Source: Arthrobacter sp. MYb213 (lineage in GTDB: Bacteria > Actinomycetota > Actinomycetes > Actinomycetales > Micrococcaceae). From it: 64,000 nt of DNA. The stretch lies in assembly GCF_002979915.1 (NCBI RefSeq), contig NZ_PCQA01000001.1:744001-808000 (forward strand). Direction: 5' to 3'. Of this stretch, positions 1 through 8,273 are shown piece after piece. The translations under genes were made by a program, and so were the position numbers. Position 1 is the first letter of the stretch; each line of letters begins with the position of its first letter. Below the pieces are notes generated by a model. It ran no database searches and was not told where the DNA came from. It saw only the letters and a list, made by a program, of their open reading frames with translations.

Positions 1-124
1 AGCGCTGTCCATGTCTGGACCCATTGAGCGTTTGACTCGCCAACCAGGAAAGATTCATCACGAGTCGGTAGTGAACGCTGGACGGGAATTGTCAGACTTG
101 TTACGTATTCAGTCCGAGGGCTAA
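1..124 (+). CDS. IclR-family transcriptional regulator, C-terminal end (partial)
   Basis: An open frame enters from the left edge and ends at TAA 122-124. Its last 40 residues contain ALSMSGPIERLT and a final helix NAGRELSDLL, which match the end of the IclR effector-binding domain. The gene is convergent with thiL, with 14 bases between the stops. In many actinobacteria an IclR regulator (NdgR/LtbR) sits beside the tRNA-Gln/tRNA-Glu/gltX block and is divergent from leuCD. The orientation here fits that arrangement, so this is probably the leucine regulator, although leuCD would lie outside the window. The family call rests on a short tail only. Confidence 0.7.
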   Translation, partial: ALSMSGPIERLTRQPGKIHHESVVNAGRELSDLLRIQSEG

Positions 125-138
125 AATCCAGTAAAGCT

Positions 139-1155
139 CTAACCGAAGTGATCAAAACCGTTTCGGTAATCCAGCTGTTGTCCATCGAGACGAATTGTTG
201 AACGTCGGCCGGTGGTGCGTAGGACCTTTCCAACAACAGTAAATTCCTCAGGAATTTCGGCCTCGGCGGGGAATGTTGCGAGCAGACCAAAGTCTTCTCC
301 GCCGCGCAACACCCACTCCATGGGGTCTGTTTTCAAGAGCGTTGTGGCAGGTTCCAAACGCTGAGCGAAAACCTCAAGTGCCTGCCGGTCTAAGTCGAGA
401 CTGACGCAGCTGGCCTTTGCCAGTCTTCCAGCATCTCGGAGCAATCCGTCTGAAATGTCCATCATTGCGCTTGCCCCTGCTTGTGCCGCACGCGGACCAG
501 ATTCCAAAGGTGGTACCGGCTTGCACTGTGCCTCAACTAAACGAAGTACCGCGCGGTTCCAACTAGTTGAATCGTGGAGCGCATCCAGAAGGGCCAATCC
601 CGCACCAGCGGAGCCTAGCCTGCCTGCAACTGCCAGCAGATCCCCCGGCTTCGCTCCAGTACGCAGGACTTTACCGTGCTCACATTCGCCCAGAACGGTA
701 GTGGTCACAGAAATTTCGGAAGATTTGCTTAAATCTCCGCCTAAGATCGCCAAGCGATCAGCGCCAAGCGACGTAATCGCTCCTGCGATTCCCCGGGCAA
801 ATTCTTTTGCCCATGACAAAGTGACGTCTGTAGGCATGGACAGCGACACGACTGCTCCGGTGGGCACACCGCCCATGGCGTTAATGTCTGAAACATTTTG
901 CGCAATGGACTTCCAGCCAATGTCATAAGCTTTATGTTCGTGACCACTGGGCCAAACTAAACGGAAATCTTGGTCTTGGACAATAGTGTCTACCGAGACG
1001 ACTACTTCGCCCCCGGCCACGCGAAGCGCTCCAGCATCATCCCCTGGGCCGAGCCCGGCGTCCTTGGCATCTAACAGTGGAAGAATCTCGTTAAGAATCC
1101 CCTGTTCGCCAATGTCGCCTACGGTCAAGTTTTTCTCTGTCTGTTGATTAGTCAA
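139..1155 (-). CDS. thiL: Thiamine-monophosphate kinase
   Basis: ThiL phosphorylates thiamine monophosphate with ATP to give thiamine pyrophosphate, the last step of thiamine cofactor synthesis, in the cytosol. The 338-residue length is normal for the family. Visible family features are the N-terminal GPGDDAG metal-binding loop, SVDTIVQDQDFR, the DIGWKSIAQNVSDINAMGG stretch, and MMDISDGLLRDAGRLA in the second half. The ATG start is six bases after the stop of the upstream GTPase gene, so thiL is probably the last gene of an operon with the two GTPases. No thiamine riboswitch is visible in front of it, consistent with a salvage or housekeeping role within this operon. Confidence 0.93.
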   Translation of the reverse strand: MTNQQTEKNLTVGDIGEQGILNEILPLLDAKDAGLGPGDDAGALRVAGGEVVVSVDTIVQDQDFRLVWPSGHEHKAYDIGWKSIAQNVSDINAMGGVPTGAVVSLSMPTDVTLSWAKEFARGIAGAITSLGADRLAILGGDLSKSSEISVTTTVLGECEHGKVLRTGAKPGDLLAVAGRLGSAGAGLALLDALHDSTSWNRAVLRLVEAQCKPVPPLESGPRAAQAGASAMMDISDGLLRDAGRLAKASCVSLDLDRQALEVFAQRLEPATTLLKTDPMEWVLRGGEDFGLLATFPAEAEIPEEFTVVGKVLRTTGRRSTIRLDGQQLDYRNGFDHFG

Positions 1156-1161
1156 AGGCTG

Positions 1162-2805
1162 CTATTCGACTTTCTTCGCCGCACTGGTAATCAGCGACGC
1201 ATAACTGTTGTATTGCTCTAAATGGTGTGATGTTGGATCTACGATAAATCGCCGAACCACTGAACCCACTGAATTTTGAAGATTTTTTAGTGCTTTCCTT
1301 CGCTTCAGTCTAGCGACCATTTTATTTATAAATGACCCGAAGATTCCTAATACTATGCCCAGCAGTACGCCCACGAAGACCATCAAGGTTGGAATCGCGA
1401 ATCCTTCCACGCGCGGAGTCTCTGGAAGATTAAATTGGAAGTAAGCAGCTAAGGCGATTCCTCCCAGCCATAACGCACCGACGAGCGCCACCACGACTCC
1501 AAGCCACTGAACAAATTTTGTCGCCGGCCACCACCAAGACTTCTTTTCGACTCCGAGGGGGCAACTAGCTATGGCAATATCAATTTCGTTTGCTAGTTCT
1601 GTTTTCTGCTCGTGGATGCCGTTCTTGAGTGACTGGGACCAACGTGGCGACAGATCTTCTGTTGCAGTGTTCAGATACTTCACGGCTGCTTGGTCAACAG
1701 CAGCGTTCTCTGCAACTGATAGTTCTGGACGTGACGTGAGCGAAATTTCAGGATTTTCAATTCCGCGGCCAAGATTCATTCGTTTAAGTGGGTCATTACG
1801 CAACCTGGTCAGCCAGCTAGTCAACGGCCACCCGGTGTTAGTCGAAGCACGCAACTTGTACGAGGTCTGGACCGCATCAGCGATTCGGTGGGTACCATGC
1901 GCTTTGGCAATGCTGCGCTCTAGCTCACTCTGTTCCATAATCCCGGGAGGACGAACCTTGGGCACAGCTAGTTCACCGTCCAGCACGCGCAACAATCCAT
2001 CCACGTCTGCGCGCAAGCGTCTGGTTGCCTGAACCTTGTTTTTCAGCGCTACCGCAAATTTATCCCGAACGGCATCTAGGCCTTCGCCCGAACGTGCCGA
2101 GGCCAAAAGAATGGGCACTTGGCCGATTCCTTCATCTTCAAGCAATGTTTTTAATGACGCTTTGACCGGTTCACGGTCACGTTCCGCGATGGTATCAACT
2201 TGGTTAAGCACCACCAAAAGATTTCCGCGTTGGCCAGTCAGTTCACTGAGGTAGCCATGGTGAATCGAAGCATCGGCATACTTCTGTGGGTCAAGGACCC
2301 AGACAAGGTAATCAACTTGTCCTGCCAGCCGTGAGGCAATGAGGTGATGCTCAGTTGAGGTTGAGTCCATATCTGGAAGATCAAGCAGAATAAGTCCTCC
2401 ACCTAGATCTTGAGACTTTTTGGAGTCTTTACCCAAGACCTGAGAACTCAATATATGGCGCTCACTGACTTCTAGCCAGTCAAGTAGTGCGTCAGCGCCC
2501 ACAGGCTGCCAGATGGCGGCCACGGTTTTGGTGGTGGTTGGTCTAATGACGCCGGTTTGTGCTATCTCGGAACCGATGAGCGCATTAAACAGTGAGGATT
2601 TGCCACTGCCAGTGGCGCCAAAGAGTCCTACCACCACATGATCAGCCGAGAGTTGCCGGCGTGCTTCAGCACGTTCAATGATCACCGCGGCTTGGTCAAC
2701 AACCTCGGGTTCAAGATACGGTTCAGCAATTTGCATTGCTGAGACTACCGCATCAATTTGTTCGCTAAGTCCCGTATGTGCACGAGTCACTTTGCGCTCG
2801 CTCAT
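1162..2805 (-). CDS. Dynamin-like membrane-associated GTPase (second of a pair)
   Basis: A 547-residue P-loop GTPase. The G1 motif is GATGSGKSS near residue 64, G3 is DLPDMDST near residue 142, and G4 is NQVD near residue 200. Two hydrophobic segments (about residues 430-455 and 470-490) place the C-terminal part in the membrane. The layout of GTPase domain, helical stalk and membrane segments resembles bacterial dynamin-like or YfjP-type GTPases. Its start codon overlaps the stop of the upstream GTPase gene in an ATGA, so the two are translationally coupled and probably act as a heteromer. No function is established for this pair; a role in membrane remodelling or division is only an inference. 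Confidence 0.8.
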   Translation of the reverse strand: MSERKVTRAHTGLSEQIDAVVSAMQIAEPYLEPEVVDQAAVIIERAEARRQLSADHVVVGLFGATGSGKSSLFNALIGSEIAQTGVIRPTTTKTVAAIWQPVGADALLDWLEVSERHILSSQVLGKDSKKSQDLGGGLILLDLPDMDSTSTEHHLIASRLAGQVDYLVWVLDPQKYADASIHHGYLSELTGQRGNLLVVLNQVDTIAERDREPVKASLKTLLEDEGIGQVPILLASARSGEGLDAVRDKFAVALKNKVQATRRLRADVDGLLRVLDGELAVPKVRPPGIMEQSELERSIAKAHGTHRIADAVQTSYKLRASTNTGWPLTSWLTRLRNDPLKRMNLGRGIENPEISLTSRPELSVAENAAVDQAAVKYLNTATEDLSPRWSQSLKNGIHEQKTELANEIDIAIASCPLGVEKKSWWWPATKFVQWLGVVVALVGALWLGGIALAAYFQFNLPETPRVEGFAIPTLMVFVGVLLGIVLGIFGSFINKMVARLKRRKALKNLQNSVGSVVRRFIVDPTSHHLEQYNSYASLITSAAKKVE

Positions 2806-4574
2806 GCTTTATACCCTCCACCACGTAAAGGCTTCACTTGATTAAGTAGTTCTTGAACAATCTCTGGCTGAAGATGAGCATCAATTTCATTGAGGTACAT
2901 GGAGAGATTCTCATCAATGAGTTCTTGGGTTCGAGATTCGAGCATGGTGCGGGCGCGTGTAGCCATGCGCCTCACCGCGTCTTCACCAAATATTGCTTCC
3001 AACAATTTTTGTCCCACCACTGCAGAGCCTCCAGCGATTCCTACTTCCAATCCTGTGACTCCGGCCGTGGAAGCAAAGACCACCACCATGAGCGCCACCG
3101 CCACACCGTTAACACCGAAAGCAGCGATTCTGGCTGTTTTACGTTTCCCCGCACCTTCACTGCGAATCATTTCCAGCACATCTTTTTGCCAGGCACGGAT
3201 CGTGTCGGCCGCCCTAGTTTCCAGTTCTTTGGGCGGACGGAGGGCAGGCAAAGAAGAGAGAAGTTGGATTCCAATAGGCGTGTTGCGCCAGCTTCGGTCC
3301 ACGTCATGGAATGCATTGGTGATCTCAACAACCAAAACCGCATGAATTCCTGACTCGATGGCATCTTCAACCCGATGAGTTGCCGGTGGCTTGCCACTAA
3401 AGAATGAACCAACTCGGTCACGGATGCGCCCCACTACGCCTTCAATGCCCCGCAGTAATTCTCCGGCCCCGACAAAGTCTTGCCACCGCGCTAAAATCTC
3501 ACCGCGCAATAGCGATCCGTCTTTCAACGCTTCGGTGGTCTTTCCTAAGGTAAATTCAAAGCGTTCGGTGGCAATCTTGGCTAGGGATTGAAGTTGAAGA
3601 TCTTGGTCTTCCGCCTGCTCGCCAAGGGAACGCACATCGTCTTGCAAACGCTTAATGGCGCCTTCAAGAGTCTGTTCGGCAATGCGTTGACGCTCGGCCG
3701 CGTTGGCAGCTAAAGAATTCAGCCATGCTGAAATCGGTTCGAGTCGCTCCCCCGGAATCATTTGTTGTTCATCAAGCGGAACCTCGTTGATGACGTGCAG
3801 TAATTTAGGATCCAAGTTTTTTGCTGCGAGCAGTCTTTGCAGATCCGGAACAATGTCTGTCTCAGCTCCGGCGGGGACGCGGTTAAGTATCACGCAGACA
3901 GTAATTTCCCGCCCGCCCGCTTCGGTGAGCACTTCCCAAGGGATCGCGTCGGCGTACCTATTGGCAGTAGTGACAAAAATCCAGAGGTCTGCAGCGTTCA
4001 GTAGCTGTCCGGCCAGAGCCCGGTTGTCATCTGATACAGAGTCAATGTCGGGTGCGTCAAGAATGGCGAGTCCCCGGGGCACATTGTTGTGCGGTACCAC
4101 CAGTAAAGCGTCATGACGTTCCATACCGTGCCCCTCACTGTAACCGGCACCTTTGAGACGGGTCAGTTCAGGAAGGATCCGTTCATTGGCAAACCACGGC
4201 TCGTCTGCGGGGTTTACCGCGAGTACCGGAGTGCGTGTGGTGGGCCGTACCGCTCCGGAGCGGCTAATACGATCACCGAGAAGTGAATTGACTAACGTTG
4301 ATTTTCCGGCACCGGTAGAACCGCCGACCACTGCAAGAAGAGGTGCATTTAAATTTTTGATGCGTGGTTCGAGATAGTCATTAATCTGGTGCAAGGCTTT
4401 AATGCGCAGTGATTCACCATTCGCATCATGAGCGAGAATGAACTGCAGATTATTCAGTGAGCCTTCAAGCCTGGCTACTCGCTCCAGCAGTTCAATGGCG
4501 TGCGTATCCGGCTCGGCGTTGTCCGGGTTTGTCGATTCCGGCGGTAATGACGTGGACTCCATGAGTCCTATCAT
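2802..4574 (-). CDS. Dynamin-like GTPase (first of a pair)
   Basis: A 590-residue GTPase with G1 GGSTGAGKST near residue 85, G3 LDAPDIDS near residue 175 and G4 NRVP near residue 232. A long alpha-helical region follows, then a hydrophobic segment at about residues 490-525 (VNGVAVALMVVVFASTAGVT). It shares its architecture and a phrase of the SGAVRPTT type after the P-loop with the next gene, so the two look like an ancient duplication. The ATG at 4574 and the ATG four codons later are both possible starts. It is the first gene of the GTPase-GTPase-thiL operon and lies just after the tRNA-Glu terminator. Confidence 0.8.
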   Translation of the reverse strand: MIGLMESTSLPPESTNPDNAEPDTHAIELLERVARLEGSLNNLQFILAHDANGESLRIKALHQINDYLEPRIKNLNAPLLAVVGGSTGAGKSTLVNSLLGDRISRSGAVRPTTRTPVLAVNPADEPWFANERILPELTRLKGAGYSEGHGMERHDALLVVPHNNVPRGLAILDAPDIDSVSDDNRALAGQLLNAADLWIFVTTANRYADAIPWEVLTEAGGREITVCVILNRVPAGAETDIVPDLQRLLAAKNLDPKLLHVINEVPLDEQQMIPGERLEPISAWLNSLAANAAERQRIAEQTLEGAIKRLQDDVRSLGEQAEDQDLQLQSLAKIATERFEFTLGKTTEALKDGSLLRGEILARWQDFVGAGELLRGIEGVVGRIRDRVGSFFSGKPPATHRVEDAIESGIHAVLVVEITNAFHDVDRSWRNTPIGIQLLSSLPALRPPKELETRAADTIRAWQKDVLEMIRSEGAGKRKTARIAAFGVNGVAVALMVVVFASTAGVTGLEVGIAGGSAVVGQKLLEAIFGEDAVRRMATRARTMLESRTQELIDENLSMYLNEIDAHLQPEIVQELLNQVKPLRGGGYKA

Positions 4575-4635
4575 GCCTTATGACAAGTTGAACGCCACAA
4601 GCAACAAAGGTGTCAGGAAAAGTTAAAAAGAAAAA

Positions 4636-4652
4636 CCACGACACTGTCGTGG
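4636..4652 (-). terminator. Rho-independent terminator after tRNA-Glu
   Basis: CCACGAC-act-GTCGTGG is a perfect 7-bp stem with a 3-base loop. On the minus strand it is followed by TTTTTCTTTTT, a strong U-tract. It begins seven bases downstream of the tRNA-Glu 3' end and would end the tRNA-Gln/tRNA-Glu transcript. Confidence 0.9.
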
Positions 4653-4658
4653 ATTTTG

Positions 4659-4731
4659 TGACCCCAACGGGATTCGAACCCGTGTTGCCGCCGTGAGAGG
4701 GCGGAGTACTAGGCCGCTATACGATGGGGCC
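4659..4731 (-). tRNA. tRNA-Glu (anticodon CTC)
   Basis: The minus strand folds into a 73-nt tRNA. The acceptor stem GGCCCCA pairs with TGGGGTC (one G-T pair). The anticodon stem CCGCC/GGCGG encloses CTC, and the T-arm has CGGGTTCGAATCCCG. No CCA is encoded. It follows tRNA-Gln on the same strand and precedes a strong terminator. Grouping with gltX is common in actinobacteria. Confidence 0.96.
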
Positions 4732-4779
4732 GTACGCTAAAGATTTCTCTTCAACTCACCAGATAACTCCGGTGAAGCG

Positions 4780-4851
4780 CTGGGATACCAGGACTCGAAC
4801 CTAGAATGACGGAACCAGAAACCGTTGTGTTGCCAATTACACCATATCCCA
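4780..4851 (-). tRNA. tRNA-Gln (anticodon CTG)
   Basis: A 72-nt tRNA on the minus strand. The acceptor stem TGGGATA pairs with TATCCCA, the discriminator base is G, and the T-arm has TAGGTTCGAGTCCTG. The anticodon arm is ACGGT/TCCGT around CTG, with a T-T mismatch at the last stem pair (31-39). Actinobacteria normally charge this tRNA with glutamate by a non-discriminating GltX and then amidate it, which fits the neighbouring gltX. Confidence 0.95.
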
Positions 4852-4969
4852 AGGTGACTTGGACATTCAGCGAATAAACCTCATTGAGATTTTCGCGTGA
4901 TGCCGTAGCACGAGAATTAACTATACCCAGCTAATTAGGCGCTGACAAATTGAGAGCTAGGGATTAGTC

Positions 4970-5731
4970 TCACTCTAGCGAATTGATGCTTTGACCAATT
5001 AGCGCAGTGAGCTGTTCGAGGTTCGATACGGTGAGAGCCGATTGCGCTGCATGCTTGGACTCGCGGTCCACGAAGATTGCGATAAGTCCGGCATTCTCTG
5101 CGCCCTGTACATCATTTATTGGATTGTCACCCACATACAAGGTTCTACCCGGCGCAGTTTGCAGCTGACTACACCCGGCCAAGAAAGGTGCAGGATCAGG
5201 TTTAGGTGCCCCTGCCGTGTCCGAGCCAATAACTACCGCAAATCCGGACAGTCCGGAACGTACCAGCTTCATTCGCTGATAGGCCTCAACGTTATTGCTC
5301 ACTGCACCATAAGGTATCCCCCAGCTGCTGAGCGCAGCAAGATGCGGCAAGACGTCATCAAATGGTTTCCAAGAATCCTTGACCAGAGTTTCATAGCCTT
5401 CAGCCCAGCGAAGGTAGGACTGCTCAGAAAGTGGTTTGTGCTCTACCAGCTCAAAGGCGCGATTCAAACGCAACTGACGTTGACCGAGGAACGTGACTTC
5501 GCCTGCCATATAGCGTTCATAAGCGCCCGCACCATCATCTGCAAAGTCTTCGGCAATGAGTCGTAACCGCTCGCTAGTAACTCCTTCTAGCAGGTCATCA
5601 ACCATGGCATGAAATGCATCGATTGCTGCGGACCGCAGATCAACGAGTGTGTCATCTATGTCAAAAAGAACACCTTCGATTCCGCCACCCAATCGGGTGC
5701 TGAAATCGAAGGTGTTACCTAATTCGCGCAA
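4970..5731 (-). CDS. HAD-superfamily hydrolase
   Basis: A 253-residue HAD phosphatase-like protein. Motif I is FDIDDTLVD (nucleophile Asp near residue 25), motif II is VSNN near residue 146, and motif IV is YVGDNPINDVQGAENAG near residue 200. The helical insert between motifs I and II is a C1-type cap. The start is 15 bases after the gltX stop, so it is likely co-transcribed with gltX. The substrate cannot be read from the sequence; small phosphorylated metabolites are usual for the family. Confidence 0.85.
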   Translation of the reverse strand: MRELGNTFDFSTRLGGGIEGVLFDIDDTLVDLRSAAIDAFHAMVDDLLEGVTSERLRLIAEDFADDGAGAYERYMAGEVTFLGQRQLRLNRAFELVEHKPLSEQSYLRWAEGYETLVKDSWKPFDDVLPHLAALSSWGIPYGAVSNNVEAYQRMKLVRSGLSGFAVVIGSDTAGAPKPDPAPFLAGCSQLQTAPGRTLYVGDNPINDVQGAENAGLIAIFVDRESKHAAQSALTVSNLEQLTALIGQSINSLE

Positions 5732-5746
5732 GGTGTGATCTACGGT

Positions 5747-7252
5747 TTAGCGTGATTCGCCGAAAGCACGCAGGCGCTTCAAGCTGGACTCGCGTCCCAG
5801 AATTTCCATTGATTCAAACAATGGAGGCGAAACTCGCTTCCCTGAAACTGCAACACGTGCTGGGCCGAAGGCCTGGCGCGGCTTAAGTTCAAGCTCCTCA
5901 ATTAGTTTTACTCGCAGTGCATTCTGAATGTTCTCAGCATTCCATTCCTGGACACCGTCAAGTGCAGCAATGCTCGCGTCTACAACCTCAACCAGGTTGG
6001 CAGGCATTCCCTTCAGAGCCTTCTCTTCAATCTCAATTTCTTCATCAGACTTGAAAAGGAACTCCATCATTTCGGCTGCTTCTCCAAGCAAGCCGATACG
6101 CTCCTGAACCAGAGGTGCAGCCGCGTCTAGTATTTCGTTCTCTCGTGCACTCAATTCGCTACCCACAAGCTGCGCAACCTGCAGATAAGGAACTAGACGG
6201 TCACGGAAGTCCTGTGGCTCAAGCAGACGTACGTGAGTACCGTTGATCGCTTCTGCCTTCTTGATATCGAAGCGTGCTGGGTTTGAGAGCACGTCTTTAA
6301 CATCAAATGCTTCGATGAGTTGATCACGGGTGAAGATATCTTCATCCGCGCTCAGCGACCACCCTAGTAACGACAGGTAGTTCAGCAGGCCCTCGGGGAT
6401 GAATCCGCGGTCACGGTGCAGGAACAGGCTCGACTCAGGGTCACGCTTGGACAGCTTCTTGTTGCCTTGACCCATCACGTACGGCAGGTGACCAAACAGT
6501 GGCATGTACTGTGCGACCTTGATATCAATCAACGCACGGTAGAGCACAATCTGGCGTGGAGTGGAGGAGAGTAGATCTTCACCACGAAGTACGTGGGTGA
6601 TACCCATCAGGGCGTCATCTACCGGGTTCACCAGAGTGTACAGGGGCTGACCGTTGGCACGGACAACCACAAAGTCAGGAATGGTACCTGGTTTGAAGGT
6701 AATGTCTCCACGGACTAGGTCGGTAAAGGTGATGTCATCTTCTGGCATACGAATACGCAGCACCGGTTCGCGACCCTCGGCCTTGAACGCGACAATCTGC
6801 TCTTCGCTTAGTTCACGGTCAAAATTGTCATAACCCAGTTTTGGATCACGGCCGGCAGCCTTGTGGCGCGCTTCGACTTCCTCAGGGGTGGAGTACGACT
6901 CATAGACGTGTCCTGCAGCGCGTAGCTTGGCAATAACGTCCTGGTAAATGTCACCACGCTGGGACTGGCGGTATGGCTCGTGTGGGCCACCGACGTTTAC
7001 GCCTTCGTCCCAGTCGATGCCCAGCCACGCCAAGGCGTCCAGCAGCTGGTTGTAGCTCTCTTCGGAGTCGCGCTTCGCATCCGTATCTTCGATACGGAAA
7101 ATCATCTTGCCCCCGGTGTGCCGTGCGTAGGCCCAGTTGAACAGGGCGGTACGGATTAGGCCAACGTGTGGGGTGCCCGTAGGCGATGGGCAGAAACGAA
7201 CCCGAACCGGGGTTTCTTCGGTCACGGTAGGAATCAGCGATAGATCAGTCAT
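5747..7252 (-). CDS. gltX: Glutamyl-tRNA synthetase (probably non-discriminating)
   Basis: A class I aminoacyl-tRNA synthetase of 501 residues that attaches glutamate to tRNA-Glu and, in organisms lacking GlnRS, to tRNA-Gln. The HIGH-type motif is [18 protein letters not shown] near residue 23 and the KMSKS-type motif is KKLSKRD near residue 265. The C-terminal helical anticodon-binding domain is complete. The two cognate tRNAs lie downstream on the same strand. The ATG start has typical spacing from upstream sequence, and no T-box is seen. Confidence 0.96.
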   Translation of the reverse strand: MTDLSLIPTVTEETPVRVRFCPSPTGTPHVGLIRTALFNWAYARHTGGKMIFRIEDTDAKRDSEESYNQLLDALAWLGIDWDEGVNVGGPHEPYRQSQRGDIYQDVIAKLRAAGHVYESYSTPEEVEARHKAAGRDPKLGYDNFDRELSEEQIVAFKAEGREPVLRIRMPEDDITFTDLVRGDITFKPGTIPDFVVVRANGQPLYTLVNPVDDALMGITHVLRGEDLLSSTPRQIVLYRALIDIKVAQYMPLFGHLPYVMGQGNKKLSKRDPESSLFLHRDRGFIPEGLLNYLSLLGWSLSADEDIFTRDQLIEAFDVKDVLSNPARFDIKKAEAINGTHVRLLEPQDFRDRLVPYLQVAQLVGSELSARENEILDAAAPLVQERIGLLGEAAEMMEFLFKSDEEIEIEEKALKGMPANLVEVVDASIAALDGVQEWNAENIQNALRVKLIEELELKPRQAFGPARVAVSGKRVSPPLFESMEILGRESSLKRLRAFGESR

Positions 7253-7289
7253 GGTGATTTCATTCTAGTCCTGTTGACCTGTCGGAAGC

Positions 7290-7345
7290 ACAATAGCGCG
7301 CTGGTCTTCGCATCACAATGGATGCGAAGACCAGCGCGCTATTGT
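7290..7345. terminator. Perfect 25-bp stem-loop between the FAH gene and gltX
   Basis: A 25-base arm (7290-7314) is exactly repeated in inverted form at 7321-7345, with a 6-base loop. It lies 28 bases past the stop of the FAH-family gene and 37 bases before the gltX start. There is no long U-tract on the minus strand, so it would be a U-less (I-shaped) terminator or an mRNA stability element. Confidence 0.75.
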
Positions 7346-7373
7346 AAAAACGATCTAGGCTGAGGTCTTCGAG

Positions 7374-8138
7374 TTATCGGCGGAAGACGCTGCGCAGGGT
7401 TCCGATTCCTTCAACTTCAATTTCAACGTTGTCACCTTCAGCTACCAAACCAACACCTGCTGGGGTACCGGTAAGAATGACGTCTCCTGGCAACAAAGTG
7501 AATGCCTCGGAAGCGCGAGCAACCAGGTCATTGACTGACCAGATCATTTCGTTGGTTGATCCATCCTGGCGAACTTCGCCGTTCACGCGGGTAACGATTC
7601 CCACGTCATCTGGATCTGCTAGCTGCGTTTCAATCCATGGACCTAGAGGACATGCCCCGTCAAAACCTTTGGCTCGCGCCCACTGTGGATCTTTACGCTG
7701 TGCATCACGAGCGGTGAGGTCATTGGCCACGGTGTATCCAAAGATCACATCCGCAGCTTTTTCTGCGGGGACATCCTTGCAGATACGTCCAATGACCACG
7801 GCAAGTTCGCCTTCAAAGGAAACTTCTTCAGAGAATGCTGGAAGAGTCACAGGATCGCCGTGGCCGACCACTGAAGTGTTTGGCTTCAAGAACATCAACG
7901 GCTCGTTAGGAACTTCGTTACCAAGTTCTTTGGCGTGTTCGCGGTAGGTGCGGCCGAAACCGATCACCTTTGACCGCGGAATGATTGGGGCGACTAGTCG
8001 TACGTCGTCGAGCTGGTGGGTGACACCGGTGGTCTTAATCCCTTGGAAGAAAGGGTCTCCTGCTAGAACGTGGATGTCGTTTCCGTCTACGACTCCGTAC
8101 ATTGGGTCGCTATCAACTACAAATCTGGCAATGCGCAT
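7374..8138 (-). CDS. Fumarylacetoacetate hydrolase (FAH) family protein
   Basis: A 254-residue member of the FAH / 2-hydroxyhepta-2,4-diene-1,7-dioate isomerase family, cytosolic metal-dependent enzymes that cleave or isomerise beta-diketo or oxo acids. Family features are GFGRTYREHAKELG near residue 60, FLKPNTSVVGHGDPV near residue 82, FEGELAVVIG near residue 107 (metal-ligand acids) and NDLTARDAQRKDPQW near residue 138. A FAH gene directly upstream of gltX is common in Micrococcales. The exact substrate is unknown; FahD1-like oxaloacetate decarboxylase activity is a possibility. The stem-loop after the gene separates it from gltX. Confidence 0.88.
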   Translation of the reverse strand: MRIARFVVDSDPMYGVVDGNDIHVLAGDPFFQGIKTTGVTHQLDDVRLVAPIIPRSKVIGFGRTYREHAKELGNEVPNEPLMFLKPNTSVVGHGDPVTLPAFSEEVSFEGELAVVIGRICKDVPAEKAADVIFGYTVANDLTARDAQRKDPQWARAKGFDGACPLGPWIETQLADPDDVGIVTRVNGEVRQDGSTNEMIWSVNDLVARASEAFTLLPGDVILTGTPAGVGLVAEGDNVEIEVEGIGTLRSVFRR

Positions 8139-8273
8139 ACTTATAAGCCTAGGGCATGTAAATGGCGCTGAATCCTGACTTCTGCTTACTTTTTGATTGA
8201 GTGTCGTGGAATTGATTACCTAAGCAGGTTTTATGCCACTCGTTTATCAGGCTCACGCGCTGGTGAAGTATTC

